Assembly (NCBI GenBank): GCA_963931865.1
Contig: OZ007507.1
Location: 1,870,913 to 1,934,912 of the forward strand
Length of the DNA: 64,000 bases
Reading direction: 5' to 3'
DNA from: Axinella damicornis
Taxonomy: Eukaryota > Porifera > Demospongiae > Axinellida > Axinellidae
Under the pieces are notes generated by a model. It saw only the letters and a list, made by a program, of their open reading frames with translations, ran no database searches and was not told the DNA's origin. The translations under genes were made by a program, and so were the position numbers. The stretch's first letter is position 1. Each line of letters opens with the position of its first letter. This document shows positions 1 to 10,693 of this stretch, piece by piece.

Positions 1-247
1 TAAAAGGTGAGCATGACCAGTGGCAAATGTGTGTCAATAGTAAAATGTAGTGCATGAACACCACAACCAATTCCATGCAGTGAGCAGACTACACAGGATC
101 ACTATACCATGCTCAATAGCTAGTGAAAGTGACCACTGTGTGTATGTCTGTCTGTCAGGTCCTACAGAGTATCTGGAGGTAAAGCCCAACCAACTCTTCC
201 CAAAGTCTGTTACTCATAAACTTTTCTTTCGATTCGGGGATCTATAG
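1..247 (+). CDS. 3' end of an unidentified gene (last exon)
   Basis: The window opens with six bases of an exon followed by a good donor (GTGAGC at 7). A pyrimidine-rich TGTCTGTCTGTCAG acceptor ends at 158, and an exon runs 159-247 to a TAG stop. Its conceptual C-terminus reads PTEYLEVKPNQLFPKSVTHK followed by LFFRFGDL, a composition typical of real protein. The incoming phase is 1. I do not recognise the family and the rest of the gene lies outside the window. A chance ORF is possible, but the donor/acceptor pair and the sensible tail argue for a real terminal exon. Confidence 0.5.
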
Positions 248-865
248 ATGCCCTAGGCTGTCTACAGTACAATTATAGTAGCAGCAAAGTGCACTCATGT
301 GGGTGTGTCTAGAAATCACATGATCTGCACATGATAACTGTGAATGTAACAGCTGCTCCTAACGAGCGCTAAACAGCAAGCCCTATGTATGGGTGTGGGT
401 GGAATAGGTGTGTCTGCCACAAATTAAGTCTCACATAAATCCTAGTGACCACACACTCTCTCTTGAATGTCAAACTGACACTACGTTTCCGAGTAGCTCC
501 TCAAATATGGCGATTTCATAATTCAGACTATTCAATGGTGGAAATTTGATACTTGGCAGAACACAAAAATTACATCACTAGCTTGTGTATATAAGTGAGC
601 CTGCATCGCACATTCAATAGTTATTGTGAGTTTACTTACGCCATAAGATTGCAGACCGTAGAAATATTGCAAGACTGCTATACATAGTATAGTTAGCAGA
701 GGGCAAATAGGTTCACTAGCTGTTACAGTAGTGAATTTGCTGAAGTCAGTTGAGCAAGCACTGCACCTGATGTCAGTTGGTATTGAAATAATACCTCAAA
801 GAGCTATCGCGAGCCACTATCAGTAATTTGAGTTTATTCCTGCTGATTCTGCGGAGTGGAAAGAA
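248..865. other. Intergenic region with a TATA-like promoter for the NHR gene
   Basis: No exon was found here. TGTATATAAG at 586-595 is a good TATA-box match about 275 bp upstream of the ATG at 866. It would place transcription start near 620 with a 5' UTR of roughly 245 bp. An in-frame TAA at about 827 supports 866 as the first ATG. The assignment is by motif and distance only. Confidence 0.35.
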
Positions 866-3800
866 ATGGCGCATGAGAACCAAGTGCTGTTTTGCGGAGA
901 GTACCATGGCAAAGGCATTAGCATAAGTGAAGACAGAATGGCAGCAGAGAACAAAAAGAAGAAGTAAGCTGATACTGCCATAGAGATACGTGGGGATGGA
1001 TAAATCTTCTCATTTTTACAACTATAGCTGCCGTCATACAACAGACCTGCTACCAAACTTTGCATACAGGTGCATGACGGCTAGCCTTGCACTCAGGCCT
1101 TCTCACCCTAGCGTTTGTTGCTTGCAAATGAGTGTACACTATCAATACATTAAGATTTAACGTGTGTCTGTCTGTGCGTCTGTGAGTGACGGAAGTGGGA
1201 TGTTCGTGGGGCGGGATTAGACTATAGTGACGCGCGACCTTCGTACTTTAATGAACCTCAAACTCCGCGAAGAATGTTCGAGAACATTGGGCCCGGGCAT
1301 GGGCTGGAATCCAGCAAGCGGATGTATGCAATCGGGTAGCAGCAGTCGAAGCGGATGAAATCGGGCGAGCAGCAGTTGAAGCGGACGCAATCGGGGAGCA
1401 GCAGTTGAAGCGGACGCAATCGGGCGAGCAGCAGTTGAGCAATCGGGGAGCAGCAGTTGAAGCGGACGCAATCGGGGAGTAGCAGCCGAGCGATCGGGAG
1501 CAGCAGCTGAAGCGGACGCAAGCGGCAAGCAGCAGCTGAAGCGGAGGCAATCGGGGAGAAGCAGCTCTGCACAGAGAGTGTCTGGCGCCGAATTACACAT
1601 GGTTGGCGAACAAGGGAGAAGTAGCTGAGCGAGCGAAGCGAGCTCAGCTACTTGTACACGTATAATATATATACATGTCAGTAGTGCCCAGGGGGCGCAT
1701 ACAAGTCCTAGGTACGAGGCTACATGACAGCATGAAGTGGCATTTGATTGGATTCCAGCTGATGTGAAGTGACCTAGGAAACGACTGAAATCATTCTAAG
1801 AATGTTGACCACCCTAGGTCTTCAATTAGGAACAGTATAGGGCACATGCCAAGCGCATTTGTACTGCATTCCTAATCCTATGGTAACAGAAGGATTGTAG
1901 TCAAAACTCTTGCATTCACACTGGGCAGCTTTGGGAAGTAACTTAATAGCCTGACATATACATGCCACATAGTTCAACCCTGGATACTAGAGAATGGGGA
2001 GTTGGGCATGCACTGCCATGACATGCACTGCCATGCATAGCTCAAGTGCAGATGATAATTGTGTTAGTTACCCTTTGATGTACTGCTTCTTTCCTTTAAC
2101 TAATGTAATTTCAAGCATGCGTACTATTCCTTAGTGTAGGTACCGAACTACGGGATATTGCTGGAAGCATCAAATGTATGATTTTTTTTATTTAGTAACA
2201 CACGTCTGGTGAATCCAACTCTCTGGATCAGCAAGAACTAAGAAAACCTTTTGCCAAGTTTCGTGTCTTAGTACAATAGAGATTAAATCAACTATAACCC
2301 AATTTGCCTGGCCCGTTGTTTCCTATCAACCCCCCAGCTCTATTATCCATGGTTAAAATACTCTCTGCAGGGGTGGACGGGATGCGCTGGTGGTGACAAA
2401 CCGGCCACTATGGAACAATGAACTGCTCGAGGTAGAGATTGGGAGTTGTTCAGGATCCTCCGGTCACTCAAGGAAATCATCAATGGGGAAGAAAGCGAGC
2501 TCAATACAGGACATGAAGGGGATGTTTAAAGGAAAGGAGTACATCAGAGTCGGAATCACAACACACTGGTGAGTGACATTACACGTAGAACTATGCTACA
2601 TACACATGTACTGATGGCTCAAATACTCTTAGTGTGATTTTTAGTTGTAACCAAATGAATTGGCAAAAATGACCGACAAAAGAGTATTTTGCATGGGTCA
2701 ACATACCAAGTATTGATCAACCATACCATAGCTATTCCTAGTATTACAGATTGAATGCCGTTGGAAAGAAATATTACTGAACATTTCAGCACAGCAAAAC
2801 TAAAAGAAATTCTTCCATTAACACAACAGAGCTGACTGGCTAGTCTACATCGCTATATTCCCAATGGTGCTACATGTAGTGACAGGTCAGCATGACACAA
2901 TGCCATGGATCACGAGCTTTCACTCACGGTACCATCAATCAGCTTGCCATGATATGTTGGCTCAAATGCACACTTTAGTTGGGTCAAGCAGTCGTGTGAT
3001 ACAAGCATCCAGTGAGTAAGTGCTAGGAGTCAGTTTCACACAAGTCCAGTTATAGTGGTGACATTGTATGGCTCACATACAGCTTTCTATTGAAGAAAGA
3101 TTCCAAGCACAGCTTCATGCATGCAGAGCTAGTAGCCGCTTTGAAGCAACCTTTACTAGCACTACATTGCTATGGTTGATGGGAGAAACACCATTATCAG
3201 TCCTGTTTAATTATGCAACATTATCTGTGTACGTTCACCCGTGACATTTGATGAAAGTTCATGCCATGTCATACACAGGGAGACTTCAAGCATACAACCT
3301 TTAATATTGACTGTACTGTGCACAACAGATGTAAACTCCTGTGTCAAGCCAAAACGCATCAGGACAAACAACTTCGACTTTGATCATCAGATAACGTACC
3401 TCTAACATGCAGCTGTTAGGTCATTGCTGCCAAAAACCGGTCAATATTCAAGGCCAGCATTTCAATACAAAGGGTGGTGAAGTGGCAACTCATAAAGGTG
3501 TGTCCCCAAGTATGTTCTTGAAGACAAGTGCTTCTGCACCAGTGGGATCAAGAGTCATGGACACCTGAGATTCTTTAAAAGCATTATTGCATTTATATAC
3601 ATGCACTAGAGCAGCCTTAAATATTTGTTTCCAAGGTGATTTAATTTGTCACTTCTACGACTTTCCTTAAAAACAGGAAATATATACTAATGCAGCAATT
3701 CACTAATAGCCATTTTGTCACCAGCCTTATAGACATAACCATAGGTGTGGTAACAGCACTACAATAGATAATGTTTCTGTTGCCTTGGTAACAAGTCAAT

Positions 3801-4353
3801 GTTATCAAGGGAGGCATTCATGCCTTTTAGCAAAATTTTACCAAGGCATTCATGCTTTTTAGCAAAGTGTTACCCCCCATACTCTTTCCCATGCACACAC
3901 CACACACTCCTACACACACACACACACACCTGTACACCTATACACACACACACACACACACTCGCACACACTCACACACACACACACTCACACACACACA
4001 CACATACACACACAGTCCAGCAGATTTGTTCACAAATCAAACCCCATGCATGAAAAGAATGAACAGCGGAACATGGCTGATGAAAGGAGAAGATGTCATT
4101 GAAAATGGAGAGCCCTTAATGACCTACGCAAAGTACAATCTGAAAGAACTAGCTGTAAGTGTGCATATCAGTTTAGTCCTTACGAACACACATGCATTTT
4201 TGCTTGTAAAAGCTGTTCAGACTATACTACCTCTGTACAGCTGATTTTTGGTCGAGCAAAGTATACCATGTGAAAGTAACATTGTTGCTTCTGCTACAAT
4301 CATGATGTACGTAACTGATGTTCATATGCACAACTACTATCCCACTATCACTA

Positions 4354-4390
<37 letters not shown>

Positions 4391-5265
4391 GATAGCAGAC
4401 AGAGTAGGCTTGATGCGTTTGCCGGAGTTCAATGGATCACTTGTGATCTTTATCAATGGGGAAGCCATTGGTATAGTGGCCACCGGCATACCAGAAAAGA
4501 TGTATGGTTTCATAGAGCTGCAGAACGACTGTGACAGAATTTGCATCACAAAATGCCACGGCGTAAAGCTGGTGAGTGACAGTAGGTTACATCATTCCCA
4601 TGCACATGCCTTTCACACTGGCAGCTTGTCACAACTTGCAGTACAAGAGAAAAGCCATTAGATCACAACTGAATAATTGACAACACTTAGCTGCCATGTA
4701 TATAGTATGAAGGTAGTGCATGCATGTGTTTCCGAAGACTACGTAGGTCAGTATCAGGTAATGTTACAACGGTATAACCAAATTGGTGAAGACTGTCTAT
4801 AAAGCATGCACCTAAACATAAACATATATCGGACTAGCTATCAGCAGATGTTTTTGGCAAAATTCTACATCAGTACATGCAACTTTACTTGAGAGCAGGT
4901 ATGCACACCGTTTGCTTGGCTCATCAGTGACACTGATATTAATACAGCTGCTACGTATCATCAACCCACTACAGGAAGCACTCCCTATTGAGATCAGATC
5001 ATTACGAGAGAAAGACGCAGAAATTAGAAATGTCCGGAAGCAGCTAGTGGAGAAAGATGAACTCATCCAGATCTTGGAGGGGCAGATGGAGACCCTCCGG
5101 AGGCAACTGATGAGCTCCAGAGTCTCACAAGGATCCCACTCATCGAGCGAGAAGGAGACAAGAGAAACACAGACGGGGCGACAGCGGTCACTGAGCCCAG
5201 GGAAAAGTGGGTCACCCACTCCCATACGAAGGAGGAAGAAACCCGCTTGCTGTGTGATCTCATAG
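866..5265 (+). CDS. NHR (Neuralized-type) domain protein with leucine zipper and C-terminal CAAX box
   Basis: Five exons join in frame: 866-963, 2371-2568, 4016-4154, 4392-4571, 4948-5265 (933 nt, 310 aa). Residues about 5-205 form one Neuralized homology repeat; hallmarks are YHGKGISISED, VVTNRPLWNNELLEVEI, IRVGITTH, MNSGTWLM and DRVGLMRL. NHR domains bind protein ligands in Neuralized E3 ligases and NEURL4. There is no RING finger here. The last exon encodes a heptad coiled coil (SLREKDAEIRNVRKQLVEKD, then ELIQILEGQMETLRRQL) resembling the N-terminal leucine zipper of cGMP-dependent protein kinase. A Ser/Arg/Pro linker follows, then a basic RRRKKPACCVIS terminus. CVIS fits a farnesylation CAAX box with an adjacent Cys. 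Inference: a membrane-anchored, dimerising NHR adaptor. Phases agree at all four junctions. Exon 1 was placed by frame and NHR similarity. Confidence 0.82.
1335..1570. repeat. GC-rich minisatellite, about 27-28 bp unit
   Basis: About eight degenerate copies of GCAGCAGTTGAAGCGGACG followed by CAATCGGG lie in tandem, in intron 1 of the NHR gene. Overlapping open frames on the minus strand come from this repeat and are not genes. Confidence 0.85.
1619..1653. repeat. Short perfect hairpin
   Basis: AAGTAGCTGAGC and its exact reverse complement GCTCAGCTACTT flank an 11-base spacer, just after the minisatellite and inside intron 1 of the NHR gene. No function is assigned. Confidence 0.7.
3890..4015. 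repeat. (CA)n microsatellite in intron 2 of the NHR gene
   Basis: An interrupted CA/TACACA tract runs directly into the acceptor at 4015. A second CA tract (4355-4389) precedes the acceptor of exon 4. Both act as the pre-acceptor tract of their exon, so length variation could affect splicing. Confidence 0.85.
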
Positions 5266-6228
5266 CATGGAAGTGTACCACAACTCACCACTTGTGACGG
5301 TCACTCTGTTGGGTCTGTATATTGTGGACAGCTCCATAAGGGAGTGGCGTTTTATCTTTGTATATAATTATTACATGTGTGATTCATGTATCTGGATTCT
5401 GTATACAATGTAATTTGGCACTTCCTTCTCCCAGCAACATTCATAGTACAAGAAGGCATTGCCTACTTGCTGATACCCATATCATGTTTCATGTTGTGTG
5501 TTTGATCAAATATGTGAATATAGCACACCCATCTCATTTTCAACCTCAGTCTGACTGTTTTTAACTCATTGTATACTACAAGCTGAGATGAGATATGTTT
5601 ATGTATCCCTGGTGCCGGCTCCGAGGTATGAAGGAACCATTGCCACACAGAAATGCTGCATTTTGCCTGTAAAATGTTTTCCATAGAATTTGAATAGCTA
5701 TGCAACTGCAAAACTCCTGGATTGTTATAATCATAGGCTAGGTTGGGTTGCAATTCTGCAAGTTGCACACCAAGTAATTAAAGTTATGCTTGATCTGGTG
5801 CTGTAGCTGTGTGCACGAACCCATCTACATCAGTAAAATTCATCCGTATTTTTGCGCCAAGGAATAATGGCGTTATTGGACCGTTAAGGCAGGAGATAGG
5901 TGGGGGATGAAGCTAAACTGAAGTTCTGCAACCCAACTTATAATCAACCCTAGAGGTTTTTCAGTTCAGGCAGGTCTTGGCCTTGGAAACATTTGCAGTT
6001 GGCATGGAAACCAACTAATGTGGTTGTTGCACTCCTGGCTGGCAGTTCCACGTAAGTAATCAGTGTTTGCATACTCAGGGAAGGCAATACGAAGATTCTG
6101 ATTAGATTTTCACAGAGCACTGAGTCACTGACTCAAATATCACCCATAATTGTGCAATCCACGAACAAGGATGCAACTTGTTTATCCAATGAAAACATCA
6201 CATGAACCTACAGTATCTAATGCCCCAC
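5266..6228. other. Convergent intergenic region
   Basis: This stretch holds the 3' UTR of the NHR gene and the space after the last visible TBCE exon. I looked here on the minus strand for the leucine-rich-repeat and ubiquitin-like exons a full TBCE needs and saw none. Confidence 0.4.
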
Positions 6229-9200
6229 CTCTGCCTCTTGGTCAACTTCTCTGCTCCCACCATCTCCACCTGCTTGATGCGCTGACCCCCAGAGACAATG
6301 TACATCTGGCTGTCCTTCTCACTCTCCTGACAAGGGGATTCCCCTCCATAACGCTGAGATCAGCAGGAGGAGACTTTTATTATGTGGTCACCATGGTGCC
6401 TAGGCTACTATTAATCACGGGTACCATTGTTTTAGCGAGTGCAGGTGAAATCACAAAAATTCGTGCTCACTAATAATAGAAGGATTACATGAACAATATA
6501 TTAGTTTGAAGGCGCATGATTTCAGTGATTTTAACAGAATCAGTCAAAATTGTTGTACTAGTAAACAATCTATAGTTATGTCATGCATAACTTGCACAGC
6601 AAAAAGAAAGTACCATACAGCATACAGGTTTATTTCACTGGATAAAATTTTAATGCTTCTGTAAACATCTTATCTGCAGAAATCGACCCAGAATCATTCC
6701 CGGAGAACGGTACGTAGTCCTGGCCTTGTTTACTCACGTCCAGCAATGTGTTAGTGCTACATGTACCAAAGCTGGGTAGTCCAGGAGCCAAGGGAACCAC
6801 AGGAACCAAGGAAACCTCAGGAACCAAGGAAACCGAGGGAACCAAGGAAACCGAGGGAACCAAGGAAACTGAGGGAACCCGAGGGAACCAAGGAAAAAAC
6901 AGGATTCAAGGGAGCCTTGGAAACCATAGGAACCAAGGGAACATTGGGTTGGTTCTGAGCCAGCACTATCACAGTACCATAAGGTGCCTTCAGTTCATGT
7001 GATATTAAGGTTACGGGTACCCACGTATACCGTGCAATAACAGCAACTACATTCATGCACCCATGCCAATTCTTACGCCGCCTAGGAACAAAGTCGGTGC
7101 TGGACTCGAACCTATTCAGACCCGCCTACTGCTTGAAAGACGAACTTCCTGCAGAGGCGTGGCTACCTTGACACTTTGGCCCCTCCCACATACTTGTATA
7201 AATTCTGAACGCATGCGACAAACCATTCTCGTTGTGTGCAGAACTGCACCTTCAGCTTCAGGGCGCAGCTAGAAGACATGAATGTCTAGTGACAGAGCTA
7301 TAAATGGACAAGTAATTCGCCGAGCATCTCCGGCTAGGGATCAAAGTACACTGGGAAAATGGCGCTCAACAACGGGTGAGGCGACGACTTGCCTCTCTAG
7401 CAGCGAGAAACAGCCTACTCTGTCTCCCAAAACTAGCTCTGTCACTAGATATATGTTATTAGCAGCGATTTAAATGCCTACTTCCACCTGAATTACCTTT
7501 TTGGAGACAAACTTTGTCGCATGCGTGGATAAGTTAACTTCGCGCACAACGGCCTCAGCGTTAACGTGCAGCTGCCTGTATACACGCTAATTAGATTTTA
7601 CTTCCGGTCAACGGGTACCCGTAACCTTAATTACTGCAACACTACTGATCATGATACCGCCCAACTCTATACATGACAGTATGGGCGATGCAATGTGTCA
7701 CTGTGCACCTCCTTTAGAGCTTCAATAAAGGTACATCCTTGGGAGATTTTCTTCGGACGAACAAAAGACCCACTGCCTGGTGTCCTAACATGAAAATAAC
7801 AGCAATTGAGAAGATAGTACTACAATGCAAGAGGTGGAAACAGCTGTCCATTAAGTTTATTGGTACCTGCACGTGAAGTACTGCACCCCTTCATGCTCTC
7901 CACTATGCCTGCCTCTGGAGAGATCATCCCACTCAACACCCACCCACACACCTGAGAGAAGAGAGATCATCCCACTCAACACCCACCCACACACCTGAGA
8001 GAAGATGGAATTTGGTAAAGCAAGACTTTGCAGTGGGCCTGCAGTTGATGCAACTAAAGCGGGTTACCATACTCGCTCATTACTACATTGCAAAAAATGT
8101 TCTGTTAAAATGACCTCTATGAGAGGCTACTCCAGTTTCAGCGAGCACACACTACAGGCTGGAGAGTATAAATGATGCTTTTTACGTCTCCTGCTACAGG
8201 TTAATTGAACTGGTATATACTATGAAGAGAATTTCAAACCATAATTACCAACCATCATCCTCCCTCACCATTCCATCAAACTTCAAAGAGCATCCACCTG
8301 CTGGCTATTATCCGGTTCAGAACCGAATAATAGCTAACAGATGGATGCTCTTGAACCTTGAAGGGGTGACCATTTCAACTAAGCTGTAGAGTGAGTTGAC
8401 TGAAACTGGAGTAACCATTCAGGGGTTGTTTCAACTAAATATTTTTTGTACTGATATATAGGCACATGCACCTATATCTCCACATATACCAGGAAATATG
8501 TGCCTATAAGCGAGAAGCACTTTCCAAATATGAAGTGCACTTCATTTTGAATTATAGCTTTTTCCACTCCGTACGATCGAAAATGGCAGAGTTTCAGGAA
8601 GAAGACTTCAGCGCTTAATTAAGAGCAGCTGAGACGAGAGTCGAACCTATGCCTAACAGTGAATATGTGTTTACAAGTGAGCTGCGCCTAATAACGAGTG
8701 ACAATGGTTTATGGTATTGCACCACTCCAGCGCAAGCTCTACGGCCCTCAACGCACAGCCAGTAAGCTAGCCCCGTTCTTGCCTGGGAACATGCAATGCT
8801 ACCAGTAAGCTACATGGTTCTACTTGTGGCAGCTGAGGTCTGGCCTCACCTCACCCGAGGGAGGGAGGAACGGAGGAACTTCTGATGGTACATAACCCAC
8901 TTGAAATGGCTGAAGTAACGTTGAGCTCTCACGAAGTGCGTACACCTTGAAGTAATGGCTATTCACAGAACACTTGGAAAACACAGAAGAGTTTTGAAGT
9001 CCTCACTGCCATGTCTATATCTCGAATGTATCACTAAATAGAGCTCGATGATCCCTACAATGCTAGCTGGTCCCATATTGCTGAATCTCTAGAGTCAGTG
9101 TTAGAGTTACGGCCAGGGTTAGTTTGTCACACGTGAGCTTCTGTCAACATCGTTTCACAAAACTCGGGTCCAATTCTTTCCAGCAACAAGGATAGCAGCA

Positions 9201-9751
9201 TGTAGGGTTCATTGAGCTCTATCCAGTAATGGTTTCTGGGGCTGTCCACCTTACAGCTAGCCAACAGGACACTAGCAGGTGATATACAGCTTTAGTCTCG
9301 TTCCCAGACTGACTCCCTCGGAAAGGGAGGTGTAGGAACGAGACTAATACAGCTTGTGGAGATTAGATACGGCAGCGAGGATTACATATCTGTTCCATGT
9401 ATTCCAAGTGTTCCGTTCCAATAGGTCACCGTCTAATCAAGTGAGACTGATTGCATTACCTGCCTGTTCCTGCCAGCCTATACATACACAGTCTGGGTTC
9501 TCACACACATCCTATTAAACTATGATTGTAAGTCTGAACGCAATTGCATAGGAATAGCCTTAAAACTATTATCCATTTGTAGCTCACCACCGACATCAAT
9601 CAGGTCTATCCAATGCATCATCCGTTGCATGCCTGCGTTGCTCACCTTTGGCTGGTGGCACTTCTCCCACATAGCGGACAGTGCCATAGCAGCCTTCACT
9701 GACGCACCTGCTACCAACTTCAACAAGTACAGGCTGATCCATGTGATCCAT
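6229..9751 (-). CDS. TBCE: Tubulin-folding cofactor E, N-terminal CAP-Gly part (3' end not found)
   Basis: Four minus-strand exons join in frame: 9646-9751 (ATG at 9751), 7867-7951, 7709-7784, 6229-6353 (392 nt, about 130 aa). The protein starts MDHMDQPVLVEVGSRC and continues YGTVRYVGEVPP, VWVGVEWDDLSRGRHSGEHE, GVQYFTCR and SGSFVRPKKIS. This is the CAP-Gly fold in TBCE order (normally VGVEWD...GKHDGSHEG...GSFIRP). Exon 4 (MYIVSGGQRIKQVEMVGAEK) matches the segment that follows CAP-Gly in TBCE. TBCE releases and dissociates tubulin heterodimers and normally has LRR and ubiquitin-like domains, about 500 aa in all. Exon 4 ends in phase 2 at a weak donor (GTGGGG); reading on adds only nine codons before TGA. 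The gene is therefore truncated, or later exons are very distant. Intron 3 holds a Mutator-type MITE and a minisatellite. Confidence 0.8.
6780..6945. repeat. Minisatellite, GGAACCAAGGAAAC unit
   Basis: About ten degenerate 15-18 bp copies of GGAACCAAGGAAACCGAG lie in TBCE intron 3. They create a collagen-like open frame that is not a gene. Confidence 0.85.
7005..7630. mobile_element. Short non-autonomous copy of the Mutator/YqaJ element (about 618 bp)
   Basis: The left end GGTTACGGGTACCC (7009) and right end GGGTACCCGTAACC (7626) are inverted repeats, and both are flanked by TTAA. The interior matches the left part of the larger element at 14152-16444 over several hundred bases (for example GGACTCGAACCTATTCAGAC and TTCCTGCAGAGGCGTGGCTA). 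Its last 50 bases match that element's right end (CACTTCCGGTCAACGGGTAC type). It is therefore an internally deleted derivative. TTAA may be the target duplication or part of the terminus; the sequence does not settle this. It sits in TBCE intron 3. Confidence 0.85.
7922..8003. repeat. 46-bp tandem duplication covering the TBCE exon 2 acceptor
   Basis: A block containing CATCCCACTCAACACCCACC and CACACACCTGAGAGAAGA occurs twice in direct orientation. On the minus strand each copy carries CTTCTCTCAG plus the start of exon 2. Only the copy nearer the exon body keeps the TBCE frame. Confidence 0.9.
8283..8355. repeat. MITE-like hairpin (copy 1)
   Basis: AAAGAGCATCCACCTGCTGG and a diverged reverse complement flank a GGTTCAGAACC centre. 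A related copy lies at 36240-36335, and similarity extends into the flanks (for example TATGAAGAGAAT and TGAAACTGGAGTAA). The element is therefore a few hundred bases long, roughly 8090-8440. Confidence 0.7.
9292..9347. repeat. Short hairpin element (TTAGTCTCGTTCCCAGAC type)
   Basis: TTAGTCTCGTTCCCAGAC pairs with the downstream GGAACGAGACTAA. It belongs to the GTTCCCAG hairpin family described in the findings. Confidence 0.65.
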
Positions 9752-10582
9752 ATCCGTTGGAGCAGCAGCCAGTTGTATCAGTCTCGTTCCCATATTAATA
9801 TTGCACCGGTTGCATGGGAACGAAACCATGATTGGGCGTGGCTTGCTAACGGTGTACGTACAGAATCTACAGATCTTTCTGGGGGTGAGTATGTTGAACA
9901 TCTATTGTGTAGTAACTAGATTGCTTGTCAGGGCTGAGGCTCAATGAATTTGTCAATTGGATAATATTAGGCGTACTTCAATATACCGTAGAAAATAGCC
10001 GGTTCGGGCTCTCAATCCCATGAAAGTATGGGATATTGTGTGACAGTTTTTTTGGCACAAAATTGACAACTCCCCCAAAGTAAGCTACATGTAAGAGTAG
10101 GAAGACCTAATCTTTAGCATAAGCTTCCAATTAACGGTACATGAACGGCCCTACTCCCCGTGTAGCTAGCCTGGGAATGAGGCTATCCCACGCCATGTTC
10201 TCTGTAAAGGTCAGTGAAATTGTAGCACAACGTACGGTGCCGATAATTGGTGCCTGCCGATGATTTGTGCCTGCCAATGGTCAGGATACAAGAACAATGG
10301 AGCAGCTCACAATACACTGGAACTAACGTTGAGCGACAAGTCTGTCTGGAAGCCATTTGGGTCATGTTCAATGAAAGTAGGTCCATATATTTTTCTGAAA
10401 ATCTGACCTGGTCAGGCCAGAGCAACAACCGTCTGGTCTATAGCTATGAGACTCTTAGCCTTGATATGGGCGGCCAGGTACATGCAGTGTCTAAAGAGGA
10501 AAGGTCTGCCATGCAGTGATTGTACTGTGTGGTTATGGATACTGGGAAGTCATGATCACATATAACGTGTAATCTCCTACAC

Positions 10583-10615
<33 letters not shown>

Positions 10616-10682
10616 GAGTTGTTCAAAGACTGGTGGAGACATACTGGTTCATCCCATCACAAAGACAAAGTCAATAGATAGC
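9752..10682. other. Intergenic region between TBCE and SLC15 copy A
   Basis: No exon is supported. It would contain the TBCE promoter and 5' UTR on the left and the SLC15 promoter on the right. A (CAGA)n tract lies at 10583-10614. The sequence around that tract recurs upstream of SLC15 copy B and marks the left edge of the duplicated block. Confidence 0.4.
10571..10622. repeat. (CAGA)n tract and left flank of the duplicated SLC15 unit
   Basis: AATCTCCTACACACAGACAG, more CAGA units and AAGGAGTTGTTC are repeated with fewer units at 17609-17645, upstream of SLC15 copy B. The shared flank places the duplication edge about 100 bp upstream of the two start codons. Confidence 0.8.
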
Positions 10683-10693
10683 TGCAGCTCAGT

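Noticed and set aside
1217..1600. Three overlapping minus-strand ORFs
   Set aside because: All come from the GC-rich minisatellite and lie inside an intron of the NHR gene.
3799..4244. Open frames of His/Thr repeats
   Set aside because: They are translations of CA microsatellites; only the part after 4015 in one frame is an NHR exon.
6630..7056. Collagen-like GTKETEGTKE frames on both strands
   Set aside because: Produced by the GGAACCAAGGAAAC minisatellite in TBCE intron 3; no Gly-X-Y helix or splice context.
9629..9919. 96-aa + strand ORF
   Set aside because: Antisense shadow of TBCE exon 1.
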